A DNA stretch of 64,000 bases from Nannocystis pusilla. GTDB taxonomy: Bacteria > Myxococcota_A > Polyangia > Nannocystales > Nannocystaceae. The notes beneath the pieces are model-generated. The model did no database searches. It was given only the letters and a program-made list of their open reading frames with translations, and was not told the origin of the DNA. Below, one piece after another: positions 27,170-37,009 of the stretch. The DNA is taken from assembly GCF_026626665.1 (NCBI RefSeq), contig NZ_JAPNKE010000002.1, forward strand, positions 5,991,168 through 6,055,167. Reading direction: 5' to 3'. Position 1 is the stretch's first letter. Each line of letters opens with the position of its first letter. Position numbers and translations under genes: made by a program.

Positions 27170-28225
27170 ATGCACCGTCGTCCGCGCCCGTGGCTCGCGC
27201 TCGTCGTCTTCAGCACCGCCTGCGCCGGCGGAGGAGAGCCGCAGGCGACCGACTCGGCGAGCTCGCCCTTCATCACCCTCACCGGCGGCGACAGCGACAC
27301 CAGCGAGGGCGAGACCGACACGACCACCACCACCGGCCTGCCCGACCCGACGACCACCACCGGCACCACCGGCACCACCGATCCGGGCGAGCTCTCCACC
27401 ACCACCGGCATCGGCCCGACCGGCCCCGACACCACCGGCGACCCCGAGACCACCACGGGCACCACCGGCGAGCCGCTCGACCCGTGCCCGCAGATCCGCA
27501 TCGTCACGCCGAACGACGTGCTCAACGTCCGCCCCACCCCGTCGACGGCCATGGCGGTGGTCGGCACGGTGGAGAACGGCACGGTCCACGACGTCCTGGC
27601 GATCGTGCAGGGCGAGAACATCGACGGCGCGGACACCTGGTACCAGATCGCGGGCCCGTGGCCCGAGGGCTACGTGTTCGGCACCTTCGTCGAGTGCATC
27701 CCGGAGCAGCCCCCGCCCGACGAGGACGGCTTCTTCCTGCCGCTGCAGTGCGGCACCAGCACCACGATCACCCAGGGCAACAACGGCGACTTCAGCCACA
27801 TGGGCAACTCGGCCTACGCGTTCGACTTCTCGCTGGCCTCGGGCACCCCGCTGGTGGCGATCGCCGACGGCACGGTCTCGAAGCTGTACGCCGAGACCAT
27901 GCCGGGCGACCCCTGCTACAACGGCGGCGGTCAGGAATGCAACCCTTACACCAATTTCGTGACCCTGCTGCACAATGACGGCACCGGCTCGGTGTACGCG
28001 CATTTGAGCGCGGTCCAGGTCAGCATGGGCCAGGTCGTCCCGCGCGGCGGCGTCGTCGGCCTGACCGGCTCGACCGGCTGGTCGACCGGCCCGCACGCCC
28101 ACGTCGCCCGCCAGGAGAACTGCGGCAGCGGATTCTGCCAGTCGATCCCGGTCTCCTTCGAGGACGTGCCCGACGACGGCGTGCCGGTCACCGGCGAGAT
28201 GGTCACCTCGATGAACTGCCCCTGA
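27170..28225 (+). CDS. M23-type (LytM) endopeptidase-like lipoprotein with SH3-like domain
   Basis: 351 residues. The signal ends at FSTAC (Cys18). A Thr/Gly/Pro/Asp linker of about 75 residues follows. An SH3b-like domain comes next (IVTPNDVLNVRPTPSTAMAV, TWYQIAGPWPEGYVFGTFVE), then a LytM/M23-like fold with GDFSHMGNSAYAFDFSLASG, VAIADGTVSKLY, YAHLSAVQVSMGQVVPRGGV, GLTGSTGWSTGPHAHV. The usual zinc motif H-x(3)-D is represented by HMGNSAYAFD and the second H-x-H by HAHV, so zinc binding is plausible. It would act on peptidoglycan at the cell surface. A GAAGG lies directly before the ATG. Confidence 0.87.
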   Translation: MHRRPRPWLALVVFSTACAGGGEPQATDSASSPFITLTGGDSDTSEGETDTTTTTGLPDPTTTTGTTGTTDPGELSTTTGIGPTGPDTTGDPETTTGTTGEPLDPCPQIRIVTPNDVLNVRPTPSTAMAVVGTVENGTVHDVLAIVQGENIDGADTWYQIAGPWPEGYVFGTFVECIPEQPPPDEDGFFLPLQCGTSTTITQGNNGDFSHMGNSAYAFDFSLASGTPLVAIADGTVSKLYAETMPGDPCYNGGGQECNPYTNFVTLLHNDGTGSVYAHLSAVQVSMGQVVPRGGVVGLTGSTGWSTGPHAHVARQENCGSGFCQSIPVSFEDVPDDGVPVTGEMVTSMNCP

Positions 28226-28235
28226 GCGGTCCTTC

Positions 28236-28852
28236 GTGTACCCGCTCGCGCCGTTCCAGTCGACCGACCGCGCCAAGCTGCACGCGGTGATGCGGGCCTT
28301 CCCGCTCGCCACCCTGATCTCCGCCGGCGCGCCGTGGCCGACGGTGACGCAGGTGCCGCTCGTCCTCGACGACACGCGCGAGCCCCACGGCGTCCTGCTC
28401 GGGCACTTCGACGGCAACAACCCCCACGGCGCCGCGCTGCGCGCCGACCCCCGCGTCTACGCGCTGTTCCACGGCCCCAATCATTACATCAGCCCGTCGA
28501 TCTACCCGACCGAACATTACCCCGGGTGGAACTACGTCACCGTCCACGTCCACGCGCTCGCCCGCCCGCTCACCGACCGCGAGCGCGTCGCCGACATCCT
28601 GTTCCGCCTCGCCGAGTTGCACGAGCCGAAGGACTCCGACTATCGCCTCACCCGCGAGCAGCGGAACTTCGAGCGCTTCCTCGACATGGTGTTCGGCTTC
28701 GAGCTCGAGATCGCCAGCATGCGCGCCATTTTAAACTGGCGCAGGACAAGGGCGACGCGCAGGCGCAGATCGCCGCCGATCACCTGGCCGAGGTGACGCA
28801 GACCGATCTGCGGCCCCTGCTCGGCGCCCTGCTCGCGCCCGAGAAGACCTGA
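28236..28852 (+). pseudogene. PaiB-type FMN-binding negative regulator, frameshift at a T4 run
   Basis: From GTG at 28236 the frame gives MYPLAPFQSTDRAKLHAVMR, FPLATLISAG, GVLLGHFDGNNPHGAAL, VYALFHGPNHYISPSIYPTE and YPGWNYVTVHVHA, the hallmarks of the PaiB/protease-synthase-and-sporulation family (split-barrel flavin-binding). The frame ends early after EIASM; the true end (FKLAQDKGDAQAQIAADHLA...LAPEKT) lies one frame over. One more T in the run at 28729-28732 would make a normal 205-residue protein. It starts 10 bases past the stop of the M23 gene, so the two may be co-transcribed. Confidence 0.82.
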
Positions 28853-28872
28853 CCTCCAGGACAGGTCGTCGT

Positions 28873-30271
28873 TCAGGGCGAGACGAGCTCGCCGCCCTTC
28901 ATGACGCCGCGGACCGCGTGGAGCAGCACGCGGATGTCGGTCAGCGGGTCGCCGTCGACCGCGACGATGTCGGCGAAGTAGCCGACCGCCACCCGCCCGA
29001 CCTGGTCTTCGACGCCGATGCTCGCCGCGCCCCGGATCGTCGCCGCGCGCAGCGCCTCGAGCGGGGTCATCCCGGCCTCGATGAACCACTCGAGCTCGCG
29101 CGTGTTCTCGCCGAACCCGGAGAACACCGCGTCCGAGCCCATCGCAGTTCGACCCCGGCGAGGTGGGCCAGGTTGGTGGTGGCGAGGTTCAGCGCGATGT
29201 ATGCGTCGAACTCTGCCCTCATCTCGAGGTCGTACTCGAAGTAACCGAGGTTGTCCCGGTAATAGCGGTTGTGATCGATCGTCGGGACGTAGGTGATCCC
29301 CAGGGCGATCATGTCCATGAAGTCGATCGTGTCGAGGCCCTCGGGGTGCTCCATCGCGTCCGGGCCGGCCATGATCACCAGCCTCGCGGTGTCCGCGTGA
29401 TACGCGTGGACGGCGATCGGCTTGCCGAGCAGGTGCGCCTCGTCGACCGCGGCCGTGAGCTCCTCGAGGGTGAAGCTCGCCGTGCAAGTGAGCGTGTCAT
29501 CGCTGCAGGTGTCGGCATACACCTTGATCAGATCGGCGCCCTCCGCCACGTTCTGCTGGATCTCCGCCTGGATGTGCGCGATCGAGGGCACCGGCCCGCT
29601 GATGCCTCTCCCGGCGGTGTAGATCCGCGGACCGACGAGCCTCCCCGCAGCGCTGTCGTCGCGCATCCGGGCGACGATGGGCGACCCGGGGCCAGCCCCC
29701 TTGTCGATCACAGTCGTCACGCCGAGCTTGACCGTCTTCTCCGCCGCCCGGCGCGCCAGCGCGTCCACCACCGCCGGCTCCTCCTGGACGAGCCACCATC
29801 GCCGCGACCAAGGCTCGCTGCCGGGCTCGTCGTCGGTCTGATAAGACAGGGTGTGTGCGCGTCGACGAGCCCGGGGACGCCGCTGTAGGCGGACCAGTCG
29901 ATGATCTGCGCGCCGCACGGTATTTTCGCCTCGTCGGTCTCGACTGCGACGATCCGACCCTCGCGCACGATCACGATCGCGGGCGCGAGCACGCCGCCGT
30001 CCAGTGGATCGATCAACCGCCCGAGCTTGACCGCCCGCTCGGCGCTCTCGCAGGTCCGGCCGCTCGTGCTCGCGGCGGTCGGTGAGGCCGGGGCAGACAT
30101 ACCGTCCGAGCCAGCCTGACAACCCACGAGTGCGAAGATCCAGCCCTGCAAGCGGAGCCGAGCCGTCGTCCTGGACGAGCGCACGCCGTCTTGCGCCGAT
30201 ATTCGGGAAATGTGGGACGTCGGCGCGGACCCGGCGCGTAATGCAAAGATAGGACGATAAACGCGGCGCAT
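28873..30271 (-). pseudogene. Amidohydrolase lipoprotein, two frameshifts
   Basis: The three parts join to an imidazolonepropionase-like amidohydrolase. The first is a lipoprotein-like start (LQGWIFALVGCQAG), KLIDPLDGG-type strand (GRLIDPLDGGVLAPAIVIV) and GVPGLVDAHT. The second is TLSYQTDDE..., HAYHADTARLVI, GPDAMEHPEGLD and YVPTIDH. The third is MGSDAVFSGF, EWFIEAGMTPLEALRAAT and GYFADIVAVDGDPLTDI. The shift at 29851-29858 is in a GT run (two extra bases); the one near 29150 lost a G. The ATG at 30271 follows AAGGAGG, but GTG 30184 gives a more typical signal peptide. The HxH metal motif is reduced to VDAHT. Confidence 0.75.
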
Positions 30272-30561
30272 TGTCCTCCTTTATAAAAGGCGAGCCCTCG
30301 ATGGCTCGAGCCGGCGCAGCCTCCGGCTCATGATTTGCCGCACGGCCGGCGATTCCAGACTTGCGAAATAGCCCGAGGAAATGGACGGCCTCCTACCACC
30401 TCGCACCTCGGCGTGCAGGCACACGCTGGTCTACGAACGGTCGTCGATCAGCAGACACGCGCCTGGCGTGGACCGCCGCCGTTCTCCTCTCGTGGCCGCC
30501 GGCGACTTCTGGCCGCCGCAGCCCCGCCGCGCGCGATGCCTGCTGGAGCGAGCGCCGGTGC

Positions 30562-31529
30562 TCACGGGCAGCAATTGAGGCGATTGCACACGTCAGCGTT
30601 CGGGTCCGTCAGCCCTGGCGAGCAGTGCGTCTCGACTGTGTCCTTTTTCAGACAATCGCAGGACCAGGGGCCCTCGCTGGCGAGCTTGCACTGGACCCGT
30701 CGCTCGCCCCTGTCCTGAGCGCAGGCCGCGATCACGTCCTCGTCGTCCTCTGAATCGCCGTCGCACACGCGCGGCTCGCCGCACACCCCGGAGCCGAACA
30801 CCGGGGCGCTGCAGCCGTTCGATCGGCACTCTTCGGCCGACACGCACGGCTCGCCGTCGGCGCTCGGCGCCACGCACAGCGGCTTCTCGCCCGACCAGTC
30901 GCAGCGCGTCCCTCCTGGCAGCGATTGTCGGGGCATGGCTCGCCGACCGCCGGCAGCATCGCGCAGGAGCCGTCCTGCCATTGCGACGCGCCGCGACAGA
31001 AGCCGCGGATGCACTCGCCGTCGTCGCGGCACTTACCCGCGGGCGACACCTTCCCCGTCAGCACCCGGCAATCGATCAACCCCGCGTCCGCCGGCCGGCT
31101 CTGCGCCGCGTACTCCTGGCAGCTCATCGCATTCAGCCGCTCGACGCAGGCCGCAGCCGCCTCCCCGTCCCACTCGGACCGCCCGGCCAGCGCCGAGCCC
31201 GCGACGCCGCGCTCGAACTCGACCAACCGAGGCCCGTAGAACTCCTCGCAATCGTCCGCGTCGGCGACCGCCTCGTGCGGGAACGTCAGGAACAGCCGCC
31301 GCCGATCGACGGGCGAGCAGCAGTCGAACACCTTGGCGCAGGCCGCCTGCGACAGTCGCCGGCCGAACCCCGCGGGCGACAGCACCGCCGCACCCTCGGT
31401 CTCGCCGCCGGTCGTGTCGATCAAGCCGGTCGTGTCCACCCCGGCCGGTGAATCGGTGTCCTGCGTCTGCTCGGCGCAGGCGGGCGACAGTACGAGCATT
31501 GCGCCGACGATCGAGCTTCGGATCATCAC
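30562..31529 (-). pseudogene. Cys-rich lipoprotein, frameshift at a C-run
   Basis: The start MMIRSSIVGAMLVLSPAC has a lipobox (SPAC), then a short TTG-rich linker, then a Cys-rich domain (ACAKVFDCC, DDCEEF, CVERLNAMSC, CRDDGECIRGFC, GEPCPDNRCQEG). The rest is in another frame (TRCDWSGEKPLCVAPSADGE, CVSAEECRSNGC, CNRLNCCP). One more C at 30910-30912 joins them to about 322 residues. The spacing of Cys pairs recalls EGF-/Dickkopf-like surface domains common in Nannocystis-type bacteria. No enzyme activity is implied. Confidence 0.75.
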
Positions 31530-31773
31530 GCGGCAACGCTACGGCGCACCGCCGGCGCAGCAACGCGATCGCCGGCGATCGCTCCCCGGCTCGCCTGCGC
31601 CAACCTCTACCGAATCAGCGGACTCTGCCGAATCCTCACCCGGCGCGGGCGACGTTGCAGCGAGCGAGCGACCGCGCTCGCCTCTCACTCACGAACGGCG
31701 GCGAACGAGCCGCCCGTCCCGGGTCACACGGCTCGTCGAACCGCCGCAATCGCTTGGACGGGCGAGCGAGGCG

Positions 31774-32071
31774 TCACAGGTCGAACACCTTGTCGAAGCG
31801 CAGCAGCTTGAAGATCGCCAGCGGCTGAGCGTTGATTCCGACGATCCGCACCTCGCCGCCGATCTCGCGGGTGTGCTTGTGAAGCGCGACGACCGCGGCC
31901 ACGCCCGGAGTCTCGATGTTCGTCAGCTCGGTCATGTCGAGGACGACGTGACGCCGCCCCTCGGCGACCAGCGCGTCCGCCAGCGCCCTGAACGCCTCGA
32001 CCGAGTGCCCATCGAGGCTGCCTGAGAGAGAGGACGCTCTTGTCGCCGTCGTCGCTGCGGGTGAAGGCCAT
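31774..32071 (-). pseudogene. STAS-domain anti-sigma-factor antagonist, frameshift in a GA run
   Basis: The start MAFTRSDDGDKSVLSL and the rest (SGSLDGHSVEAFRALADALV, RRHVVLDMTELTNIETPGVA, HKHTREIGGEVRIVGINAQP, FKLLRFDKVFDL) are in different frames but join to a 99-residue STAS protein. The phosphorylation loop of SpoIIAA-type antagonists reads DMTELTNIETPGV; the usual Ser is replaced by Glu/Thr (ETPG), so regulation by a SpoIIAB-type kinase at Thr is possible. The break is in GAGAGAGAG at 32024-32032, where a two-base change restores the frame. No partner kinase is adjacent. Confidence 0.75.
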
Positions 32072-32158
32072 CGCGCCCAGGGTACCCTCGCGACGCCGCG
32101 GACGCGACGCCGCGAACGCGCGCCTCCGCGACCTCGCCGCGCGCAAGCGCGCGGCCCT

Positions 32159-32440
32159 TCAGCCCTCGCGCGGCACGAAGGCCGTGTCGGCCAGGTCGCC
32201 TTGCTCGAAGCCGAAGAAGATCCGCATCTGCTTCTCGAGGAAGTCGCGGCCCTCCTTCGACTGCAGGTCGAGGCGGTACGTGTTGATGAACTTCGGCGAC
32301 TCGCGGATCCACATCTGCCACGCCTGGAGGCTGATGTTGTCGTAGAGCAGCTGGCCGAACTCGTTGGGGAACGGCTTGAACGGCAGGGCCGGCAGGTCCT
32401 GGTCGAGCTTCTTGCAGTGGACGATGCGGGGCGTGTTCAT
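32159..32440 (-). CDS. yggX: Fe(2+)-trafficking protein YggX
   Basis: 93 residues: RIVHCKKLDQDLPALPFKPF, GQLLYDNISLQAWQMWIRES, PKFINTYRLDLQSKEGRDFL, MRIFFGFEQG. The conserved Cys in VxCxKL and the W-x-x-W-x-x-x-x-T/K-L helix pattern place it in the YggX family, which protects Fe-S clusters from oxidative damage. Its ATG overlaps the stop of glyS (ATGA), so it is translated coupled to the tRNA synthetase. Confidence 0.93.
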   Translation of the reverse strand: MNTPRIVHCKKLDQDLPALPFKPFPNEFGQLLYDNISLQAWQMWIRESPKFINTYRLDLQSKEGRDFLEKQMRIFFGFEQGDLADTAFVPREG

Positions 32441-34023
32441 GTCGTCTCCGTCAGGGCCTTGCGGACCGTGTCGACCGCGTCGGCGATCTTGATGCGCTCC
32501 TGGCGGCGGTCGTCGCGGTAGCGGATCGTGACCGTCTCGTCTTGCAGCGTCTGCGTGTCGACCGTGAGGCAGTAGGGCGTGCCGACCTCGTCGTGGCGGG
32601 CGTAGCGGCGGCCGATCGCGTGCTGCTCGTCGTACTTGGCGTTGACGCCGGCGCCGAAGAACGCCTCGACCACCTTGCGCGCCACCTCGGGCATCCCGTC
32701 CTTCTTGACCAGCGGCAGCACGCCGACCTTGATCGGCGACAGGCGCGGGTGCAGGCGCAGCACCGTGCGCGCGCCCTTGCCCTCGGCGTCGGCGGGCTCC
32801 TCGTCGTAGGCGTCGCACAGCGCGGCCAGGACCCCGCGCGTGGCCCCGGCGGCCGGCTCGACCACGTGCGGCACGTAGTGGCGGCCGGGCTTGCCGGTCT
32901 CGGGGTCGACGGCCTCGGGGTCGAAGTAGGTCAGCTTCTTGCCCGAGCCGGCGGCGTGGGCCTTGAGGTCGAAGTCGGTGCGGCTGGCGATGCCCTCGAG
33001 CTCGTCCCAGCCCCACGGGAACTTGTACTCGACGTCGTAGCAGCCGTCCGAGTAGTGGGCGAGCTCGTCGTCGTCGTGCTTGCGGAAGCGCAGGTTGTCG
33101 ACCTTGATGCCGATCGACCTCCACCACTTCATGCGCTCGTTCATCCAGTAATCGAGGTACTTCGGGCCCTCGCCGGGCGGCACGAAGTACTCGCACTCCA
33201 TCTGCTCGAACTCGCAGGAGCGGAAGATGAAGTGCTCGGCGGTGACCTCGTTGCGGAAGCTCTTGCCCATCTGGGCGATGCCGAACGGGACCTTGAGCGA
33301 CAGGCTCTGCTGCACGTTCAGGAACTGCACGAACATCGCCTGCGCCGTCTCGGGCCGCAGGTACACCGACGACGCCGCCAGCGCGCCCTCGACCTTCGCG
33401 CGCAGCGCCTTGTCGTCGGCGCCCTCGGCCATCGCCTTGCGCACGATGTCGACGACGTCGCCGATCGGGTCGACCGGGCCGAGGCTGGTGCGGAACATCA
33501 GGTTGAAGCGGCGCTCGTCGCTCAGGAACGGCGAGCCGCAGTTCGGGCACACGTAGCCGGCCGCCCCGGCCTTGGCCCCGTTCAGCGTGGTGCCGTCGCG
33601 CTGCAGCTTGACCCCGGCCTCGGTCAGCTTCTCCTGCGCCGCCTTGGCCCGGCCCTTGTCGCCGAGGGTGATCGGCGCGTCCTCGCCTTCGGCCTTGCGC
33701 GGGGCCTTGTCGGCCCGGAAGCGCTCGCCGCAGACCTTGCAGTCGACCAGCGGGTCCGAGAAGTTGGCGAGGTGGCCGCTCGACTGCCACACCTCCGGCC
33801 GCATGATGATCGACGCGTCGATGCCGACCACGTCCTCGCGGCTGTGGACCATGAAGCGCCACCACTCGCTCATCAGGTTGCGCTTCAGCTCCGCGCCCAT
33901 CGGGCCGTAGTCGTAGGCGGAGCGCAGCCCGCCGTAGATCTCGGAGCTCTGGAACACGAAGCCCCGTCGCTTGCAGAGCGACACGATCTTGTCCATCAGG
34001 TCCGGTTTCTGGCTGTCTTCCAT
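32437..34023 (-). CDS. glyS: Glycyl-tRNA synthetase, homodimeric (alpha2) type
   Basis: 528 residues. The class II core is clear: GFVFQSSEIYGGLRSAYDYGPMGAELKRN at the start, motif 2 with FRNEVTAEHFIFRSCEFEQMECEYF, and the C-terminal anticodon domain (RLHPRLSPIKVGVLPLVKK, RYARHDEVGTPYCLTVDTQT). An insertion holds CKVCGERF and CPNCGSP, a probable zinc site. It charges tRNA-Gly. It is the single-chain dimer type and not the alpha2beta2 enzyme. The ATG at 34023 starts MEDSQKPDLMDKIVSL. Its 3' end overlaps yggX. Confidence 0.95.
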   Translation of the reverse strand: MEDSQKPDLMDKIVSLCKRRGFVFQSSEIYGGLRSAYDYGPMGAELKRNLMSEWWRFMVHSREDVVGIDASIIMRPEVWQSSGHLANFSDPLVDCKVCGERFRADKAPRKAEGEDAPITLGDKGRAKAAQEKLTEAGVKLQRDGTTLNGAKAGAAGYVCPNCGSPFLSDERRFNLMFRTSLGPVDPIGDVVDIVRKAMAEGADDKALRAKVEGALAASSVYLRPETAQAMFVQFLNVQQSLSLKVPFGIAQMGKSFRNEVTAEHFIFRSCEFEQMECEYFVPPGEGPKYLDYWMNERMKWWRSIGIKVDNLRFRKHDDDELAHYSDGCYDVEYKFPWGWDELEGIASRTDFDLKAHAAGSGKKLTYFDPEAVDPETGKPGRHYVPHVVEPAAGATRGVLAALCDAYDEEPADAEGKGARTVLRLHPRLSPIKVGVLPLVKKDGMPEVARKVVEAFFGAGVNAKYDEQHAIGRRYARHDEVGTPYCLTVDTQTLQDETVTIRYRDDRRQERIKIADAVDTVRKALTETT

Positions 34024-34061
34024 GGCGGCCGCGAGGTGTAGCACAGGGCTCCGGCCAGGCG

Positions 34062-35925
34062 CTACGGCCCGCCCGGGACCTCGCCGGGGCTGTCCGCGGC
34101 GGCGGCGGCCTGGCGGGCGACCAACCTTGCGTAGACCCCGCCCCGCGCCAGGAGCTCGCCGTGACGCCCGGTCTCGGCGATCCGCCCGTGGTCGAGGACG
34201 ACGATCCGGTCGGCGTCGCGGATCGTGCTGAGCCGGTGGGCGATGACCAAAGTCGTGCGCCCGCGCTGCAGCACCTCGAGCGCGCCCTGGACCAGGTGCT
34301 CGCTCTCGGCGTCGAGCGCCGAGGTCGCCTCGTCAAGGATCAGCACCTTGGGGTCGCGCAGCAGCGCGCGCGATCGACACCCGCTGCCGCTGACCGCCGG
34401 ACAGCTTCACCCCGCGCTCGCCGACCACCGTGTCGTAGCCCTGCGGGAACTCGCGGATGAACCCGTCGGCGTTGGCCGCCCGCGCCGCCGCCTCGATCTC
34501 CGCGTCAGTGGCGTCGAGCCGCCCGTAGCGGATGTTGTCGCGGACAGTCCCGCTGAACAGCACCGGGTCCTGCGAGACCATCGCCATCGACCCGCGCAGG
34601 TCCTCCAGCCGCAGCGCCCGCAGGTCGTGGCCGTCGAGCAGGATCGCCCCCGCCGACGGGTCCCAGAAGCGCAGCACCAGCCGGCCCAGCGTCGTCTTGC
34701 CCGAGCCCGACGAGCCGACCAGGGCGCACACCTCACCTGGCCGAATGTGCAGGTCGATGTCGCGGACCACGGCGACGTCGCGGTCGCCGTAGGTGAAGGA
34801 CACGCCGACGAAGCGGATCTCGCCGGCCACCGCGGGGTTCGCCACCGGCGCCGGCGGATCGGCGATGTCGGGCGGGGTGTCGAGGATCTCGAAGATCCGC
34901 GCCGTCGCCCCGAAGGTCGACTGCAGCCCGCCGAGCAGCTCGGCCAGCGCGCCGACCGAGCCGGCCACCATCAGCGTGTAGAAGATGAAGCTGGTCAGCT
35001 CGGCGGCCGTGATCTCGCCCTCGATGACCATGCTGCCGCCGAGCCAGAACAGCCCCGCGATCGCGGCGAAGGCGAAGAAGCTGATCACCGCCGCGAACCA
35101 GCTGCGAGCGATCGCCCGCTTGATGAACAGCCCGAAGGTGTTCTCGATCGCGCCGCCGTAGCGCCGCACCTCGTAGTCCTCGCGCGTGAACGCCTGCACC
35201 GTCTCGATCGCCGCCAGGCCCTCCTGCAGCGCCCCGCTCGCGGTCGCCAGCTCGTCCTGGGCCTTGCGGCTGAGCTCGCGGATGATGCGACTCCAGTAGT
35301 TGGCGGCGATCATCAGCGCCGGCACCACCGCCAGCATCGCCGCGGTCAGCTTCCAGTTCATCCAAAAGAGCACCGCGATCCCGCCGACCAGCGTCAGCAC
35401 GTTGCGCAGGAAGATGCTGAGGTCCTGGCCGACGGTGCTCTGCAGGCGCGTGACGTCGTCGGACAGGCGCGACAGCAGCTCGCCGGAGCGCGTGCGGTGG
35501 AAGAAGCTCTGCGGCATGACCGCCAGGTGGCGGTAGAGCGCGATCCGCAGGTCCGCGACGACCCGCTCGCCGAGCCAGGTCATCAAGTAGTGGCGGAAGA
35601 ACACGAACACCGCCTGCGCCAGGAACACCACCAGCAGCAGCACGGTGTTGTCGCCGAGCTCGCGGTACGCCGCGTCGGTGTCGGCCGCGGCCGCGTTGGT
35701 GAACGCAGCCTCGGCCAGCGCGCCGAAGTAGTACGGGTACACGAGCCCGAGCCCGGAGGCGATCACGAGGCACACCAGCGCGGCGACGAGCCGGCCGGTG
35801 TACGGGCGCGTGTACGAGAAGACCCGCCGCAGACGCTCGACGGGCCTTATCTTCTGTTCGGGGGCGCTCTCGACCGCGCTCACGGGCGGCTGGAGCTCGA
35901 GCGCGGGGCGCGGCGGCTGGGCCAT
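34062..35925 (-). pseudogene. ABC exporter (MsbA/lipid-drug type), frameshift at a GC run
   Basis: The first 531 residues carry the six-helix membrane domain (AALVCLVIASGLGLVYPYYF, LLLVVFLAQAVFVFF, GGIAVLFWMNWKL, SFFAFAAIAGLFWLGG), then Walker A GSSGSGKTT near residue 410, Q-loop SQDP and signature LSGGQ near 505. The frame then breaks. Walker B and the H-loop (LILDEATSALDAESEHLVQG, TTLVIAHRLSTIRDAD) lie in the frame of 34346-34062. Two bases missing in the GCGCGCGCG run at 34364-34372 explain the break; restored, the protein has about 621 residues. Family members export lipids, peptides or drugs as homodimers. Confidence 0.88.
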
Positions 35926-35994
35926 GGGGGACCGCAGCCTAACACGTCACGCGCGTGGCCTGACGGTCCCCGCCGGCCCGCGCAGCGGGACGAC

Positions 35995-36987
35995 TCACTG
36001 GCGCAGGCGAATCTTGCCGGTGAGGCCGGTCAACGTGATCTCGAGCCCGCCCATGGTCGTCTGCTGGAAGACGATGTGGTCGTCGCTGGCGAAGTCGAGC
36101 GTGATCTGCTCGCCCGCGTTGGCGACGTTGATGGTGCCGGCCGGGAACGAGCCCGGCACGTCCTCCAGCGGCGACTCGCCCGGCATCGCCAGCGCCTCGT
36201 TCGACGACTCGGTGATGTTGAGGATGCCGTTGACGAGGATGTTGTGGACCATGTCCATCATGCCGGTGAGCGTGCCGGCGTTGTGGTCGGAGACCGTGAA
36301 CGGGAAGCCGACCGCGAACGGATCGACGCCGGTGATCACGAGCTGCTGGATGACCAGCTTGACCGTGAGGATGAGCGGGATCTCGCACGTCAGCTCGGGG
36401 GTGTCGGCGAAGTTGAGCGAGGCCGCGAAGACCTTGGCGGTGCCCTCGTCGTCGAGCGTGACCTGCACGTCGCCGCCCGTCGCCACCAGGCTGACCGGGA
36501 ACTCGCAGCCGATGCCCATCTTGGCGCTCGCGGTCGAGTCGAGCTTGTTGAACTCGGGCGGGGCGCCGTCGGCGATGGTGAAGGTCAGCGGCGCGTCACA
36601 CACGTTGCCGACGCTGTTGCCGTCGAAGTCGAGCTGATTCGGGTTGGCGTCGCAGCGACAGTTGTCGTCCTTGTTGGCGATCGTGTCGCCGTCCTCGTCG
36701 GCGTCGTCGGCCGGCGCCGCGCAGTCGCCCGGCATCACCCCCGTGGTCGTGCTCGTCGTCGGAGTGGTGGTCTCCGGCTCCCCCGTGGTGGTGGTCGTCG
36801 TCTCGTCCGTCGTCGTCGTCGTCGTCGGGTTGTCCGTCGTCGTCGTCGTCGACGTCGGTTCGGTCGACGTCGGCTGGTCCGTCGTGCCCGTCGTCGTGTC
36901 CGACGCGGAGGTGTTGCCGTCGTCGCCGCACGCGGCCCCGACGAGGATCAACGAGGAAAGCAAGGAGGTATGCAGACGGGAGAGCAT
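35995..36987 (-). CDS. Lipoprotein with Thr-rich linker and TSP3-like repeat
   Basis: 330 residues. The lipobox is VGAAC. A linker of about 65 residues (Thr/Pro/Glu-rich) is followed by DDADEDGDTIANKDDNC and DANPNQLDFDGNSVGNVC, a pair of calcium-binding thrombospondin type 3-like repeats, with Cys. The C-terminal 190 residues are beta-rich (FPVSLVATGGDVQVTLDDEG, GGLEITLTGLTGKIRLRQ) and have no recognised family. The layout fits a surface-exposed, Ca2+-stabilised lipoprotein. It lies 69 bases upstream of the ABC exporter start, on the same strand. Confidence 0.8.
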   Translation of the reverse strand: MLSRLHTSLLSSLILVGAACGDDGNTSASDTTTGTTDQPTSTEPTSTTTTTDNPTTTTTTDETTTTTTGEPETTTPTTSTTTGVMPGDCAAPADDADEDGDTIANKDDNCRCDANPNQLDFDGNSVGNVCDAPLTFTIADGAPPEFNKLDSTASAKMGIGCEFPVSLVATGGDVQVTLDDEGTAKVFAASLNFADTPELTCEIPLILTVKLVIQQLVITGVDPFAVGFPFTVSDHNAGTLTGMMDMVHNILVNGILNITESSNEALAMPGESPLEDVPGSFPAGTINVANAGEQITLDFASDDHIVFQQTTMGGLEITLTGLTGKIRLRQ

Positions 36988-37009
36988 TCCTGCCTTTTAT
37001 CACAAGCCC

